From Streptomyces scopuliridis RB72 (GTDB taxonomy: Bacteria; Actinomycetota; Actinomycetes; Streptomycetales; Streptomycetaceae), in NCBI RefSeq assembly GCF_000718095.1, contig NZ_JOEI01000024.1, positions 26,145 to 90,144 of the forward strand: DNA of 64,000 bases, written 5' to 3'. The first letter of the stretch is position 1; each line of letters begins with the position of its first letter. Of this stretch, positions 56,437 through 64,000 are shown in pieces. The translations under genes were made by a program, and so were the position numbers. A model generated the notes under the pieces. The model was not told the DNA's origin. It made no database searches and saw only the letters and a list, made by a program, of their open reading frames with translations.

Positions 56437-57869
56437 CCGCCACCCCCCACCGTCCGGACGACGGCGTCTTCGACGTCGCGGTGATCGGAGGAGGCATCGT
56501 CGGCGCGGCGATCGCGCGCGAGCTGTCCGGCTGCGAGGTCTCGGTGGCGCTGCTCGAAGCCCGCGACGACGTGGGCGACGGCACAAGCAAAGCCAACACC
56601 GCGATCCTGCACACCGGCTTCGACGCCAAGCCCGGCACCCTCGAATCCCGCCTGGTCGCCCGGGGATACCACCTGCTGAGCGCCTATGCCAAAGCCACCG
56701 GCATCCCCGTCGAGCACACCGGTGCCGTGCTGGTGGCCTGGAACCAGGAAGAACTCGACGCACTGCCCGGCCTGAAGGAGAAGGCCGAGGCCAACGGCTA
56801 CGAGCACTGCCGGATCATCGGCGCGGACGAGGTCTACCAGAGCATTCCCGACCTCGGCGATGGAGCCCTCGGCGGCCTCACCGTCCCGGACGAGTCCATC
56901 ATCTGCACCTGGACGACCAACCTCGCCCTGGCCACCGACGCCCAGCAGCGCGGCACCACCATCCTGCTCCAGCACGGCGTGACCGGCATCGACCACGCCC
57001 CCGACGTGACCACTCTGCATACTGCCCAAGGTGAGGTGCGGGCCCGCTGGGTCGTCAACGCCGCCGGTCTCGGTGCCGATCACATCGACCGGCTCTTCGG
57101 CCATGACCGCTTCACCGTCACCCCCCGCCGAGGCGAACTCTTCGTCTTCGACAAACTGACGCGCCCGATGGTCAACAAGATCGTCCTGCCCGTACCCTCC
57201 TCCCGCGGCAAGGGCGTACTGATCTCCCCGACCATCTACGGCAACGTCATGCTCGGCCCCACCGCGGAGGACCTCACCGACCGCACCAACACCGCGACCT
57301 CGGAGGACGGCTACGACTTCCTCCTCACCAAGGGCGAACGTCTCATGCCGCGCCTGCTCGCCGAAGAAGTCACCGCCAGCTACGCCGGACTGCGCGCCGC
57401 GATCGACCATCCCGACTACCTGATCGAGGCCACCCCCGAGCAGCGCTACCTCCTCGTCGGCGGCATTCGCTCCACCGGCCTGACCGCCGGCCTCGCCATC
57501 GCCGAACACGTCAGCGGCCTCTTGGAGGAGTCCGGCCTGGCACTGCGCAGCCGCAGCGGCCTGCCCGATCCGCCGCAGATGCCGAATATCGGCGAAGCCG
57601 CCCCGCGTCCCTACCAGGACGCCGAACGCATCGCCGCGGACCCCGCCTACGGCACCATCGTCTGCTTCTGTGAACGAGTCACCGAGGGCGAGATCCGTGA
57701 CGCCTGCCACGCGCCTGTGCCCGCCCGGGGCCTGGAAGGACTGCGCCGCCGCACCCGCGCCATGAACGGGCGCTGCCAGGGCTTCTTCTGCGGCGCGGCC
57801 GTGGCAGCCCTGCGCACCCAGCATCACACCCACGACGGCTGCAGCAACCAGCACAAGGACAACCGATGA
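56433..57869 (+). CDS. GlpA-like FAD oxidoreductase with BFD-type [2Fe-2S] domain
   Basis: 478 residues from ATG at 56433. FAD-binding GGGIVGAAIARELS at 19-32 and the DAO/GlpA body (GDGTSKANTAILHTGFDAKP; GLGADHIDRLFG; LVGGIRSTGLTAGLAIAEHV). C411, C413, C448 and C453 (VCFCERV, GRCQGFFC) make a bacterioferritin-associated-ferredoxin-like cluster site, as in GlpA of anaerobic glycerol 3-phosphate dehydrogenase. It would oxidise the phosphorylated product of the kinase. ATGA overlap with the next gene. Confidence 0.88.
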   Translation: MTATPHRPDDGVFDVAVIGGGIVGAAIARELSGCEVSVALLEARDDVGDGTSKANTAILHTGFDAKPGTLESRLVARGYHLLSAYAKATGIPVEHTGAVLVAWNQEELDALPGLKEKAEANGYEHCRIIGADEVYQSIPDLGDGALGGLTVPDESIICTWTTNLALATDAQQRGTTILLQHGVTGIDHAPDVTTLHTAQGEVRARWVVNAAGLGADHIDRLFGHDRFTVTPRRGELFVFDKLTRPMVNKIVLPVPSSRGKGVLISPTIYGNVMLGPTAEDLTDRTNTATSEDGYDFLLTKGERLMPRLLAEEVTASYAGLRAAIDHPDYLIEATPEQRYLLVGGIRSTGLTAGLAIAEHVSGLLEESGLALRSRSGLPDPPQMPNIGEAAPRPYQDAERIAADPAYGTIVCFCERVTEGEIRDACHAPVPARGLEGLRRRTRAMNGRCQGFFCGAAVAALRTQHHTHDGCSNQHKDNR

Positions 57870-59116
57870 CCTACCAGCTGCCCCTGATCGAGCCCGATGT
57901 CCTCATCATCGGAGGCGGCCCCGCAGGCCTCACCGCAGCCGCCGAACTCGCCGACCGCCGCGCCGGACACATCCTCTGCGTCGACCGCGAGCACGCCGCT
58001 GGCGGCATCCCCCGGCACAGCGACCACACCGGCTACGGCCTGCGCGACCTGCACCGAGTGATGTCCGGCCCCGTCTACGCCCGCCACCTCGTGGACCGTG
58101 CCACGCGGGCGAAAGCCGAGATCCGGACGAACACCATGGTCACCGGCTGGTCCGACGAGCACACTCTCGACGTCACCAGCCCCGACGGCCGCTACCAGAT
58201 CCGTCCCCGGGCCATCGTGCTGGCCACCGGCGCACGCGAGCGACCCCGCACCGCACGCCGCATCCCCGGCGATCGCCCGCACGGCGTCTACACCACCGGG
58301 CAGCTGCAGAACCTCGTTCACCTCCACCACCAGCCCGTCGGCAAACGAGCCGTCATCGTCGGAGGCGAACTGGTCAGCTGGTCCGCGGCTCTCACCCTGC
58401 GCCAGGCAGGCTGCACCCCAGCCCTCATGATCAGCCAGTACCCGAAGGCGGAGTCCTACGGCGCCTTCAACGCGGCTGGCCGCACAGTGCTGCGCGTCCC
58501 CGTCGCGACCCGCAGCCGCGTCACCAAGGTCATCGGCAAGGGCCGCTGCCAGGCCGTCGAGATCGAGCACCTCGACACCGGCAAGCGGCGGACCGTCGCA
58601 TGCGACACCGTCGTCTTCACAGGCGACTGGATCCCTGACCATGAACTCGTGCGCGCCGCCGGTATCGCTCTCGACGAGAGCACCCTCGGCCCCCTCACCG
58701 ACACCGCGCTGCGCACCAGTCGCCCCGGAGTCTTCGCCGTCGGCAACATGCTCCACCCGGTCGACACCGCCGATGTTGCCGCGCTCGACGGAAAGCATGT
58801 CGCCCAGCAGGTCATCAACCACCTTCACGGACAACAGCCACCGACCGCGGGCGTCCGCCTGACCGTCGGCTCCCCCTTCCGCTGGGTCGCCCCACAGATC
58901 CTTCGACCCGACGACCCGGCACCGGCCCGCGGCCGACTCCTGCTGTGGCCCGACGAGTTCGTGCGCTTCCCGAAGGTGACCGTCCGTCAGGATGGGCGCG
59001 TCATCACCCGCCGCACCCTCGCCTGGCCCGCAGCCCCCGGCCGCGTCTTCCGTATCCCTTCCACCGTCCTCGACGGGATCTCACACACTGGGGGCCCCGT
59101 CCACATCAGCCTGTAA
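57866..59116 (+). CDS. GlpB/HcnB-like FAD-dependent oxidoreductase
   Basis: 416 residues. FAD motif GGGPAGLTAAAELA at 16-29, a second NAD(P)-type strand VIVGGELVSWSAALTLRQAG, and the FAD end motif GVFAVGNMLHPVDTADVA. CVDREHAAGGIPRHSDHTG resembles the HcnB/OoxA family that pairs with GlpA/OoxB-like subunits. It is probably the electron-transfer partner of the preceding enzyme; there is no GlpC-like subunit. Last gene of the operon. Confidence 0.85.
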   Translation: MTYQLPLIEPDVLIIGGGPAGLTAAAELADRRAGHILCVDREHAAGGIPRHSDHTGYGLRDLHRVMSGPVYARHLVDRATRAKAEIRTNTMVTGWSDEHTLDVTSPDGRYQIRPRAIVLATGARERPRTARRIPGDRPHGVYTTGQLQNLVHLHHQPVGKRAVIVGGELVSWSAALTLRQAGCTPALMISQYPKAESYGAFNAAGRTVLRVPVATRSRVTKVIGKGRCQAVEIEHLDTGKRRTVACDTVVFTGDWIPDHELVRAAGIALDESTLGPLTDTALRTSRPGVFAVGNMLHPVDTADVAALDGKHVAQQVINHLHGQQPPTAGVRLTVGSPFRWVAPQILRPDDPAPARGRLLLWPDEFVRFPKVTVRQDGRVITRRTLAWPAAPGRVFRIPSTVLDGISHTGGPVHISL

Positions 59117-59222
59117 CGGACGGTCGGGCAAGAGTGGACTTATCTCGCGGAATGCGGGTGAGCGCGGCTGGTGCCCGTTCGGTTGGTGTGGGGCATCCGC
59201 GCGCTGCCACACCGAAAGCCTT

Positions 59223-59254
59223 GCTGGTCGGCTGGTCGGCTGGTCGGCTGGTCA
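59223..59254. repeat. 8-bp tandem repeat GCTGGTCG, about four copies
   Basis: Units at 59223, 59231, 59239 and 59247, the last ending GCTGGTCA. The final copy overlaps the stop of the XRE regulator gene, so slippage here could change the regulator's C-terminus. Confidence 0.8.
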
Positions 59255-60109
59255 GGTGGTGGGGTTGGCGGGGTCGGTCTGGGGGTGGAGCCGACGCAGC
59301 ACGTCCAGGCTGTGGGTTCCTGGTGGGGCGGTCATCACCATCAGGACCTGGGTTTCGTCCGGTGTGCGGAGCACCTGCCAGTCCAGGGGGTAGGGGCCGG
59401 TGTCGGGGTGGGTGAGGGTTTTGGTCCCGGTGGTCTGGTAGCTGGTGTGCTGCTCGGCCCACCAGGTGCGGAAGTCCGGGTCGCGGAGGGAGAGTTCGCC
59501 GATCAGAGAGGAGATCCTGGGCTCGCTGGGGCCGTCCACGGCCGCACGGACGAACCCGACGCAGATCCGGGCGAGGGAGGGCCAGTCGATGTAGCGTCCG
59601 CGGACCCGGGGGTCGAGGAAGAGCATCCGCAGGAAGTTGCGTTCGTGGCGGGGCACTTGGGCGAAGTCGAGGAACACCGCGGTGGCAAGCGGATTCCAGG
59701 CCAGGATGTCCAGGTAGCCGCCGAGGACGAGGGCGGGACTGTCACGCAGGTTGTCCAGCAGCAACTGGAGCTGTGGGCGCACCCGCTCCGTGTCCGGGTT
59801 CTTGCGGGGGCGCTCGTCGTTCTTGTTGGCGAGCTGAAACAGGTAGCTGCGCTCGTTCTCGCCCAGGCACAAGGCACCGGCGAGGGCGTCCAGGACGGCC
59901 GGGGAGGCTCCGGCGAGGCGGCCCTGTTCCAAGCGGGTGTAGTAATCCGTGCTGATCATGGCGAGCTGGGCCACCTCCTCGCGGCGCAGGCCCGGGACGC
60001 GACGCGACTGTCCGGTGCCGGACAGTCCGACAGCGCCGGGGTCGAGGCGGCTGCGGTGCGCTTTGAGGAAGGCGCCAAGTTCCTTGGGACGGTCGCTGCG
60101 TGCGCTCAT
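59252..60109 (-). CDS. XRE family regulator with MmyB-like ligand-binding domain
   Basis: 285 residues from ATG at 60109. HTH near 10-75, with the unusual RRVPGLRREEVAQLAMISTDYYTRLEQGR signature of the family, then the MmyB-like domain (VLGGYLDILAWNPLATAVFLDF; WWAEQHTSYQTTGTKTLTHPDTG). These regulators commonly control a divergent gene that acts on small toxic or lipid-like compounds. The alpha/beta hydrolase gene starts 156 bp away in the other direction. Confidence 0.88.
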   Translation of the reverse strand: MSARSDRPKELGAFLKAHRSRLDPGAVGLSGTGQSRRVPGLRREEVAQLAMISTDYYTRLEQGRLAGASPAVLDALAGALCLGENERSYLFQLANKNDERPRKNPDTERVRPQLQLLLDNLRDSPALVLGGYLDILAWNPLATAVFLDFAQVPRHERNFLRMLFLDPRVRGRYIDWPSLARICVGFVRAAVDGPSEPRISSLIGELSLRDPDFRTWWAEQHTSYQTTGTKTLTHPDTGPYPLDWQVLRTPDETQVLMVMTAPPGTHSLDVLRRLHPQTDPANPTT

Positions 60110-60265
60110 GACCCCATCTTCTCCCTGGGACGGATCGACTGGAAGAGCAGTATGCATCCTGGGAAGGTTCCTTCCTAGGATGACTCTTTCCCCTGGTCAG
60201 CGCGCTGGTCTGGCTCGATGCTCGATGTCGACCCCGGAAAACTTCCCTGGAAAGGCACATCAGAG

Positions 60266-61144
60266 ATGCGCGGCGACATCACGTTCGACAGCAATGGCAA
60301 CCGCCTGGCCGGTCACCTCTACCTTCCCGAGAGGGACGCCGGTGCGGCACCGGCGGTGATCGTGGTCGGGGCGGCCTCCGGAACCAAGGAGCAGTCCCCG
60401 GCCGCCTACGCCACGCGTCTGGCCAAGCTCGGCTACGTGGCCCTGGCGTTCGACCACTCCACCTACGGCGACAGCGAGGGAACACCCCGCTGCGACGAGA
60501 ATCCCTTCGCCAAGTCCGAGGACATCAAGAACGCGGTGACCTTCCTGGCCGGCCGGGAGGAGGTGGACCGTGAGCGCATCGCGGCCGTCGGCGTCTGCGG
60601 CGGCGGTGGCTACGTCCCCTACACCGCGGTGGCCGACCGTCGGATCAAGGCCGTGGCCACGGTCAGCGGCCTGCCCGACCTCCGCGCCACCATCACCGAC
60701 GGCTACGCGGGGGACTGGCGGGAGATGATGAACATCGCTCAGAGCGCACGCGAGGCGTACGCGCGGGGCGGTGAGGCGCAGTACCTGCCCTTCATGCCGC
60801 CGGGCGACGCAGGCCAGTGGGTCAACAACGGCAAGAAGTACTACCTCAGCGACCGCAACCAGGACCCCGCCTGGAGGAACCAGCTCCTCCTTTGGTCCTA
60901 CGACAAGATGGTCCAGTTCTCCGCCCTCGACGTCATCGAACTCCTGGCCCCCACCCCGCTGCTGCTCGTCGCGGGGTCCGACGCCGAGACCCTCTCGCAG
61001 AGCGAGGCTGCCTACAGCAAGGCACAGGAACCCAAGGAGCTGTTCCTGATCGAGGGCGGCACCCACTTCGACTTCTACGACCGCCCCGAGTACGTCGACC
61101 CGGCGGTCACAAAGATCGACAGCTTCCTGCGCACCCACCTCTGA
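60266..61144 (+). CDS. Alpha/beta hydrolase with a cysteine nucleophile motif
   Basis: 292 residues from ATG at 60266, preceded by AAAGG; an ATG 16 codons earlier is possible. Starts MRGDITFDSNGNRLAGHLYL as in the YcjY/dienelactone-hydrolase-like family. The nucleophile elbow reads G-V-C111-G-G, so cysteine replaces the usual serine. D near LLVAGSDAETL and H in EGGTHFDFYD would complete the triad. Probably under control of the divergent XRE regulator. Substrate unknown. Confidence 0.85.
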   Translation: MRGDITFDSNGNRLAGHLYLPERDAGAAPAVIVVGAASGTKEQSPAAYATRLAKLGYVALAFDHSTYGDSEGTPRCDENPFAKSEDIKNAVTFLAGREEVDRERIAAVGVCGGGGYVPYTAVADRRIKAVATVSGLPDLRATITDGYAGDWREMMNIAQSAREAYARGGEAQYLPFMPPGDAGQWVNNGKKYYLSDRNQDPAWRNQLLLWSYDKMVQFSALDVIELLAPTPLLLVAGSDAETLSQSEAAYSKAQEPKELFLIEGGTHFDFYDRPEYVDPAVTKIDSFLRTHL

Positions 61145-61180
61145 CACGGCCCAGCCCGTGCCCCGGCATCGGCCGCCGTG

Positions 61181-61191
61181 CCCCCCCCCCC
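61181..61191. repeat. Run of eleven C residues
   Basis: Homopolymer at the broken end of the IS5-type transposase remnant. Its length is prone to sequencing error. Confidence 0.8.
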
Positions 61192-61684
61192 GGCGGTGAA
61201 CTGGTGCAGTCGTTGGTGTTCCCGCCTGTGACAGTGAAGGCGAGCGGGCGCCCCAGGGCATCGCAGGCCAGGTGAATCCTGCTGGTCCGGCCACCTCGGG
61301 ACCGACCGAGTCACCGGTTACGGAGCCCCCTTTTCGGGCCCCGGCGGCGTGCTGGTGGGCACGGACCACGGTTGAGTCGATCGACACAAGCCAGTCAATG
61401 CCGCCGGTCGAGTCCGCCCTTGCCTGGGCGGCCTGGAGCATCCGCTCGAACGTGCTGTCCAGGGCCCACCGACGGAACCGGGTGTGCGGCGTGGCCCACG
61501 CACCGTACCGCTCAGGGACGTCCCGCCAAGCCGTCCCGGTACGGAACTTCCACACGATCCCGTTGAGCACGGTGCGGTCGTCCTGCCGCTTCCTGCCCCG
61601 CGACGACTTGGGCAGCAGCGGCGGGACGAACTCCCGCTCGGCATCCGACAGTTCATGTCGACGTATCACCCGAACATGATCCAC
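61192..61684 (-). pseudogene. IS5-family transposase, truncated and frameshifted
   Basis: From GTG at 61684 the frame encodes HELSDAEREFVPPLLPKSSR, GRKRQDDRTVLNGIVWKFRT, RDVPERYGAWATPHTRFRRW and DWLVSIDSTVVRAHQHAAGA, the N-terminal half of an IS5/DUF4096-type transposase with the first catalytic Asp (DSTVV). A shift near 61325 moves the homology to another frame (RIHLACDALGRPLAFTVTGG, NTNDCT), and it ends at the C run near 61192. The rest of the element is missing. Confidence 0.8.
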
Positions 61685-61772
61685 CGATCAAGATCATTTG
61701 AAGACACCGCCTAGCCGGGGCTAGGTTGGACCGATCAGCATACAATCCCCCTGGAAAGGGGCATGGATCGGT

Positions 61773-62717
61773 ATGACCGTCGCCTCACAAGCCCCGGCCC
61801 AAGTCCCGACTCACGTCCCGGCCCAAGGCCGTGCCGCCCGGTTGGTGGGGCGGGCCCCCGCCGGGGTGCGGCCGTATCTGGAGTTGCTGCGGCTGGACCG
61901 GCCGGTGGGGGCCTGGCTGCTGGTGGTCCCCGGATGGATCGCCCTGGGAGCGATAGCCGGGCCCCGGGACGGGGGCCTGCTCGGGCTGCTGCTCCTGGTG
62001 TACGGGGTGCTGTCGAGAGGGGCCGCCTGCGGGCTCAACGATGTGCTGGACGCGCGGTTCGACGCACAGGTGCCGCGTACGGCGGGGCGGCCCGTCGCCT
62101 CCGGGCGGTTGCCGGCCGGGCGGGCACTGGTGCTGTGCGTCGTGGTCGGTGCCGTCGCTCCGCTGGTGATGGGGTTCTGGAGTGTGGAGGCCGTGGTGTG
62201 GGCGGCGGCCGGGGCGCCCCTCGCGGCGGTGTATCCGTATATGAAGCGGGTCACCCACTGGCCGCATGTGTGGCTGGGGATCACCATCAACTGGACGGTG
62301 CCGCTGGTGTACGGCCTGCTCACCGGAGGGCTCGGGCTCGGGGGCGGGGTGCTGTACGGGGCGCTGATCTGCTGGGCCGTGGGGACGGACGTGATCTACG
62401 CCTGCCAGGACCGGGAGGCCGACGTGCGGGCCGGGGTGCGGTCGGCCGCCGTGCTGCTGGGGCGTCGTAGCCGGGTGCTGGTGGGCGGCGTGTACGCGGG
62501 GTGTGTGGTGCTGCTCGCCTGGTTTGGGGTCGTGGCCGGGCTCGGGCCGCTGTACTGGCCCGGACTGTGCGTGGTCGCGGGGCAGTTGGGATGGCAGGTA
62601 TGGCGGGCCGACCCCGCAGACGTCGGAGCCTGCGGGCGGGCGTTCGGCACCAACCCCCTGTGCGGGCTGCTCATCCTCGTCGCCGTGCTCGCCGGGCGGG
62701 TCGGTACCCTCGGCTGA
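61773..62717 (+). CDS. UbiA family prenyltransferase
   Basis: 314 residues, about eight to nine helices. The first Asp-rich motif is GLNDVLDARFDAQVPRT and the second YACQDREADVRAGVRS, both for prenyl-diphosphate/Mg binding; the second reads DREAD. Resembles 4-hydroxybenzoate polyprenyltransferase relatives. ATG start at 61773. No other quinone gene is near, so the acceptor is unknown. It is followed 24 bp later by a DUF2236 oxygenase gene, with which it likely forms an operon. Confidence 0.88.
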   Translation: MTVASQAPAQVPTHVPAQGRAARLVGRAPAGVRPYLELLRLDRPVGAWLLVVPGWIALGAIAGPRDGGLLGLLLLVYGVLSRGAACGLNDVLDARFDAQVPRTAGRPVASGRLPAGRALVLCVVVGAVAPLVMGFWSVEAVVWAAAGAPLAAVYPYMKRVTHWPHVWLGITINWTVPLVYGLLTGGLGLGGGVLYGALICWAVGTDVIYACQDREADVRAGVRSAAVLLGRRSRVLVGGVYAGCVVLLAWFGVVAGLGPLYWPGLCVVAGQLGWQVWRADPADVGACGRAFGTNPLCGLLILVAVLAGRVGTLG

Positions 62718-62741
62718 GGGACACGGACCCTGGAGGTGCTG

Positions 62742-63635
62742 GTGGGACTGCGGGAACGGATCGCGGCGGAACTCACGGCGACCACGCACGGCGGGGATCT
62801 CAAGCTGGAGCGGTACGCGGGGCCGCCCGGTGATCCGGGGCTGTTCGGGATCGCGCCGGGGGACCCGGTGTGGCGGGTGCACGGGCATGCCACCGGGATG
62901 CTCACCGGCGGGTTCGCCGCGCTCATGCTCCAGTCGCTGCATCCGCTGGCCATGGCGGGGGTCGACCAGCACTCCGACTTCCGCGCCGATCCGGTCGGGC
63001 GGCTGAACGGAACCGTACGGTTCATCACCACGACCACCTTCGGCTCCTCGGCCGCCGCCCGCGAGGTGATCGACCTCGTCCGGCGGATCCACACCCGGGT
63101 GCACGGCACCGCCCCCGACGGCCGGCCGTACCGCGCGGACGACCCCGACCTGCTCACCTGGGTGCACACCGCCGAGGTACGCAGCTTCCTCGCCGGCCAC
63201 CAGACCTACGCACCCCGGCCGCTCCGGCTGACCCCCGCCGAGTGCGACGCCTACTACCGCCAAGCCGCCCCCATGGCCGAGGCGTTGGGCGCTCGGAACG
63301 TACCGCGCGCGTCCCTCGAAGCCGAGCACTACCTGGCCCGCCTCCGCCCCCAACTCCACGCCACCCCGGCCGCGTTGGACTCGGTACTGTTCCTCCGCCG
63401 CTTCGGACGCACACGACGGGAGCGGCTGGTCGTAGGCTTGCTCACGAACGCCTCGGTCGGACTCCTCCCCGACTGGGCCCGCACCGAACTCGGCATCCAC
63501 CGCCCGGCCCCCGTCCGCACCGGCTGGGACCGGCCCCTGGCGACGGCCGTCGGACGCACCCTCCAGTGGGGGCTCGGGCCCTCCCGGATCCAGGCCGCCG
63601 CGCGGGGGCGGCTGGCGGGGGCGCGGCAGGGATGA
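62742..63635 (+). CDS. DUF2236/MpaB-like oxygenase family protein
   Basis: 297 residues. I prefer GTG at 62742, five bases after GGAGG; the GTG at 62736 would overlap that site. Signature residues of the family: RRIHTRVHG and LTWVHTAEVRSF, which supply conserved heme- or metal-binding type His/Arg residues as in the latex-clearing and MpaB proteins. No membrane helix is obvious. With the UbiA enzyme it may modify a prenylated or terpenoid product. Confidence 0.82.
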   Translation: MGLRERIAAELTATTHGGDLKLERYAGPPGDPGLFGIAPGDPVWRVHGHATGMLTGGFAALMLQSLHPLAMAGVDQHSDFRADPVGRLNGTVRFITTTTFGSSAAAREVIDLVRRIHTRVHGTAPDGRPYRADDPDLLTWVHTAEVRSFLAGHQTYAPRPLRLTPAECDAYYRQAAPMAEALGARNVPRASLEAEHYLARLRPQLHATPAALDSVLFLRRFGRTRRERLVVGLLTNASVGLLPDWARTELGIHRPAPVRTGWDRPLATAVGRTLQWGLGPSRIQAAARGRLAGARQG

Positions 63636-63925
63636 CGTCGAGATCTTCGAGGTGTCCGGCAGCAGCATGCTTCGGTGGAGGGAAACCGGCGGCTCACCAG
63701 GTTTCATGACCGGGCGCCGTCAGGCTTCCAGCCCCGCCCCTGGGCCCTGTCGTCAGACTCCCGCCTCCGCCGCGACGCCATGCACTCCCCCAAGCTTTCC
63801 GAGCAGGGAGGCCCCCCAGAGCACGCACCTGACGCCGCGGCGCCCGCCCTCCGGACGGACGGATGGACGGACGGACGGACGACGGGAGTTTGACGACAGG
63901 ACCTAGGGCCTGTGTGATGTCGTGA
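63636..63925. other. Low-complexity spacer
   Basis: 290 bp with no supported gene. It includes a GGAC/GGAT tetranucleotide run at about 63852-63882 and ends at the edge of an IS-like sequence. Confidence 0.5.
63852..63882. repeat. GGAC tetranucleotide tandem repeat
   Basis: About seven units of GGAC with one GGAT variant (GGACGGACGGATGGACGGAC and onward). Probably slippage-derived. Confidence 0.75.
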
Positions 63926-64000
63926 TCAATCAGTCGCCTTCAGCAGGTCGTTGATCCAGATCATGGAGGCGCGGAGGTGGAGGCCGGCGAGGTAGCTCTC
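63926..64000 (-). mobile_element. IS5-type transposase, 3' end, running off the window
   Basis: The minus-strand frame reads ESYLAGLHLRASMIWINDLL then KATD and stop (TGA at 63928-63926). This is the typical C-terminus of IS5-group transposases (xLAGLHLRxxxxWxxDL). GGCCTGTGTGATGTCGTGA just outside (63907-63925) may be the terminal inverted repeat. Whether the element is intact cannot be seen. Confidence 0.75.

Noticed and set aside
56229..57854. A 541-codon open frame antisense to the GlpA-like gene
   Set aside because: No domain, no ribosome binding site, and the sense gene has full FAD and iron-sulfur motifs.
61785..63707. A 640-codon open frame antisense to UbiA and DUF2236 genes
   Set aside because: Pro/Gly/Arg-rich shadow of two recognisable sense genes.
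36008..63925. An intact integrative element or prophage inserted at tRNA-Ala
   Set aside because: No integrase, excisionase, replication or phage structural gene, and no obvious repeat of the tRNA end was seen; the region is called accessory only from gene content and remnants.

Overview
The window is a high-GC actinobacterial chromosome segment, almost certainly Streptomyces or a close relative, spanning the replication origin. Four things support this: the gene order rpmH-dnaA-oriC-dnaN-gnd-recF-dciA-gyrB-gyrA; a parA-parB pair with six copies of the actinobacterial parS sequence TGTTTCACGTGAAACA (some with one mismatch); an origin of about 860 bp holding some 18 DnaA-box-like 9-mers; and very high third-position GC with frequent GTG starts.

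Region 1 (1-36 kb) is conserved core. On the left are the end of an MFS transporter, cca, a DUF6049 membrane protein, murJ/mviN with a separately encoded pseudokinase partner, an ECF sigma factor (sigM type) with its zinc-finger anti-sigma factor, trxB-trxA behind a SigR-type promoter, a GNAT acetyltransferase and parB-parA. Then come the minus-strand genes rsmG, jag, yidC, yidD, rnpA and rpmH, and the plus-strand dnaA. Right of oriC are dnaN, a gnd-type dehydrogenase, recF, dciA (DUF721), gyrB, gyrA, a DUF3566 protein, tRNA-Ile(GAU), a DLW-39 peptide, a secreted membrane-anchored protein, a Ser/Thr kinase with an HTH partner, and tRNA-Ala(UGC). Replication initiation, segregation, gyrase, membrane protein insertion, tRNA/RNA processing and thiol redox genes are packed together here.

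Region 2 (36-61.7 kb) begins right after tRNA-Ala and looks accessory. It contains a truncated glycerate kinase and a transporter/split-transketolase/SDR operon with a GntR-FCD regulator. Divergent from that operon are a PDR-type iron-sulfur reductase and a ferredoxin-metallo-beta-lactamase hybrid. Next are a DHA2 efflux pump with an SDR and a scarred stretch (47.5-49.9 kb): nitroreductase fragment, 3' end of a group II intron, a VapBC-like pair with a decayed second toxin copy, and an orphan EACC1-like conflict-system component. Then follow an SDR with an AraC regulator, and a DeoR-controlled operon of APC permease, FGGY kinase, GlpA-like oxidoreductase with a BFD [2Fe-2S] domain, and a second FAD oxidoreductase. 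The region ends with an XRE regulator divergent from an alpha/beta hydrolase and a broken IS5-type transposase.

Region 3 (61.7-64 kb) has a UbiA-type prenyltransferase translationally close to a DUF2236/MpaB-like oxygenase, then low-complexity sequence and the 3' end of another IS5-type transposase running off the window.

The strongest candidates for an uncharacterised system are the DeoR/APC/FGGY/GlpA-GlpB-like operon (52.3-59.1 kb) and the reductase/ferredoxin-MBL pair (42.6-44.8 kb) with its neighbouring transketolase operon. All functions are inferred by reading the translated sequence; no database search was run.
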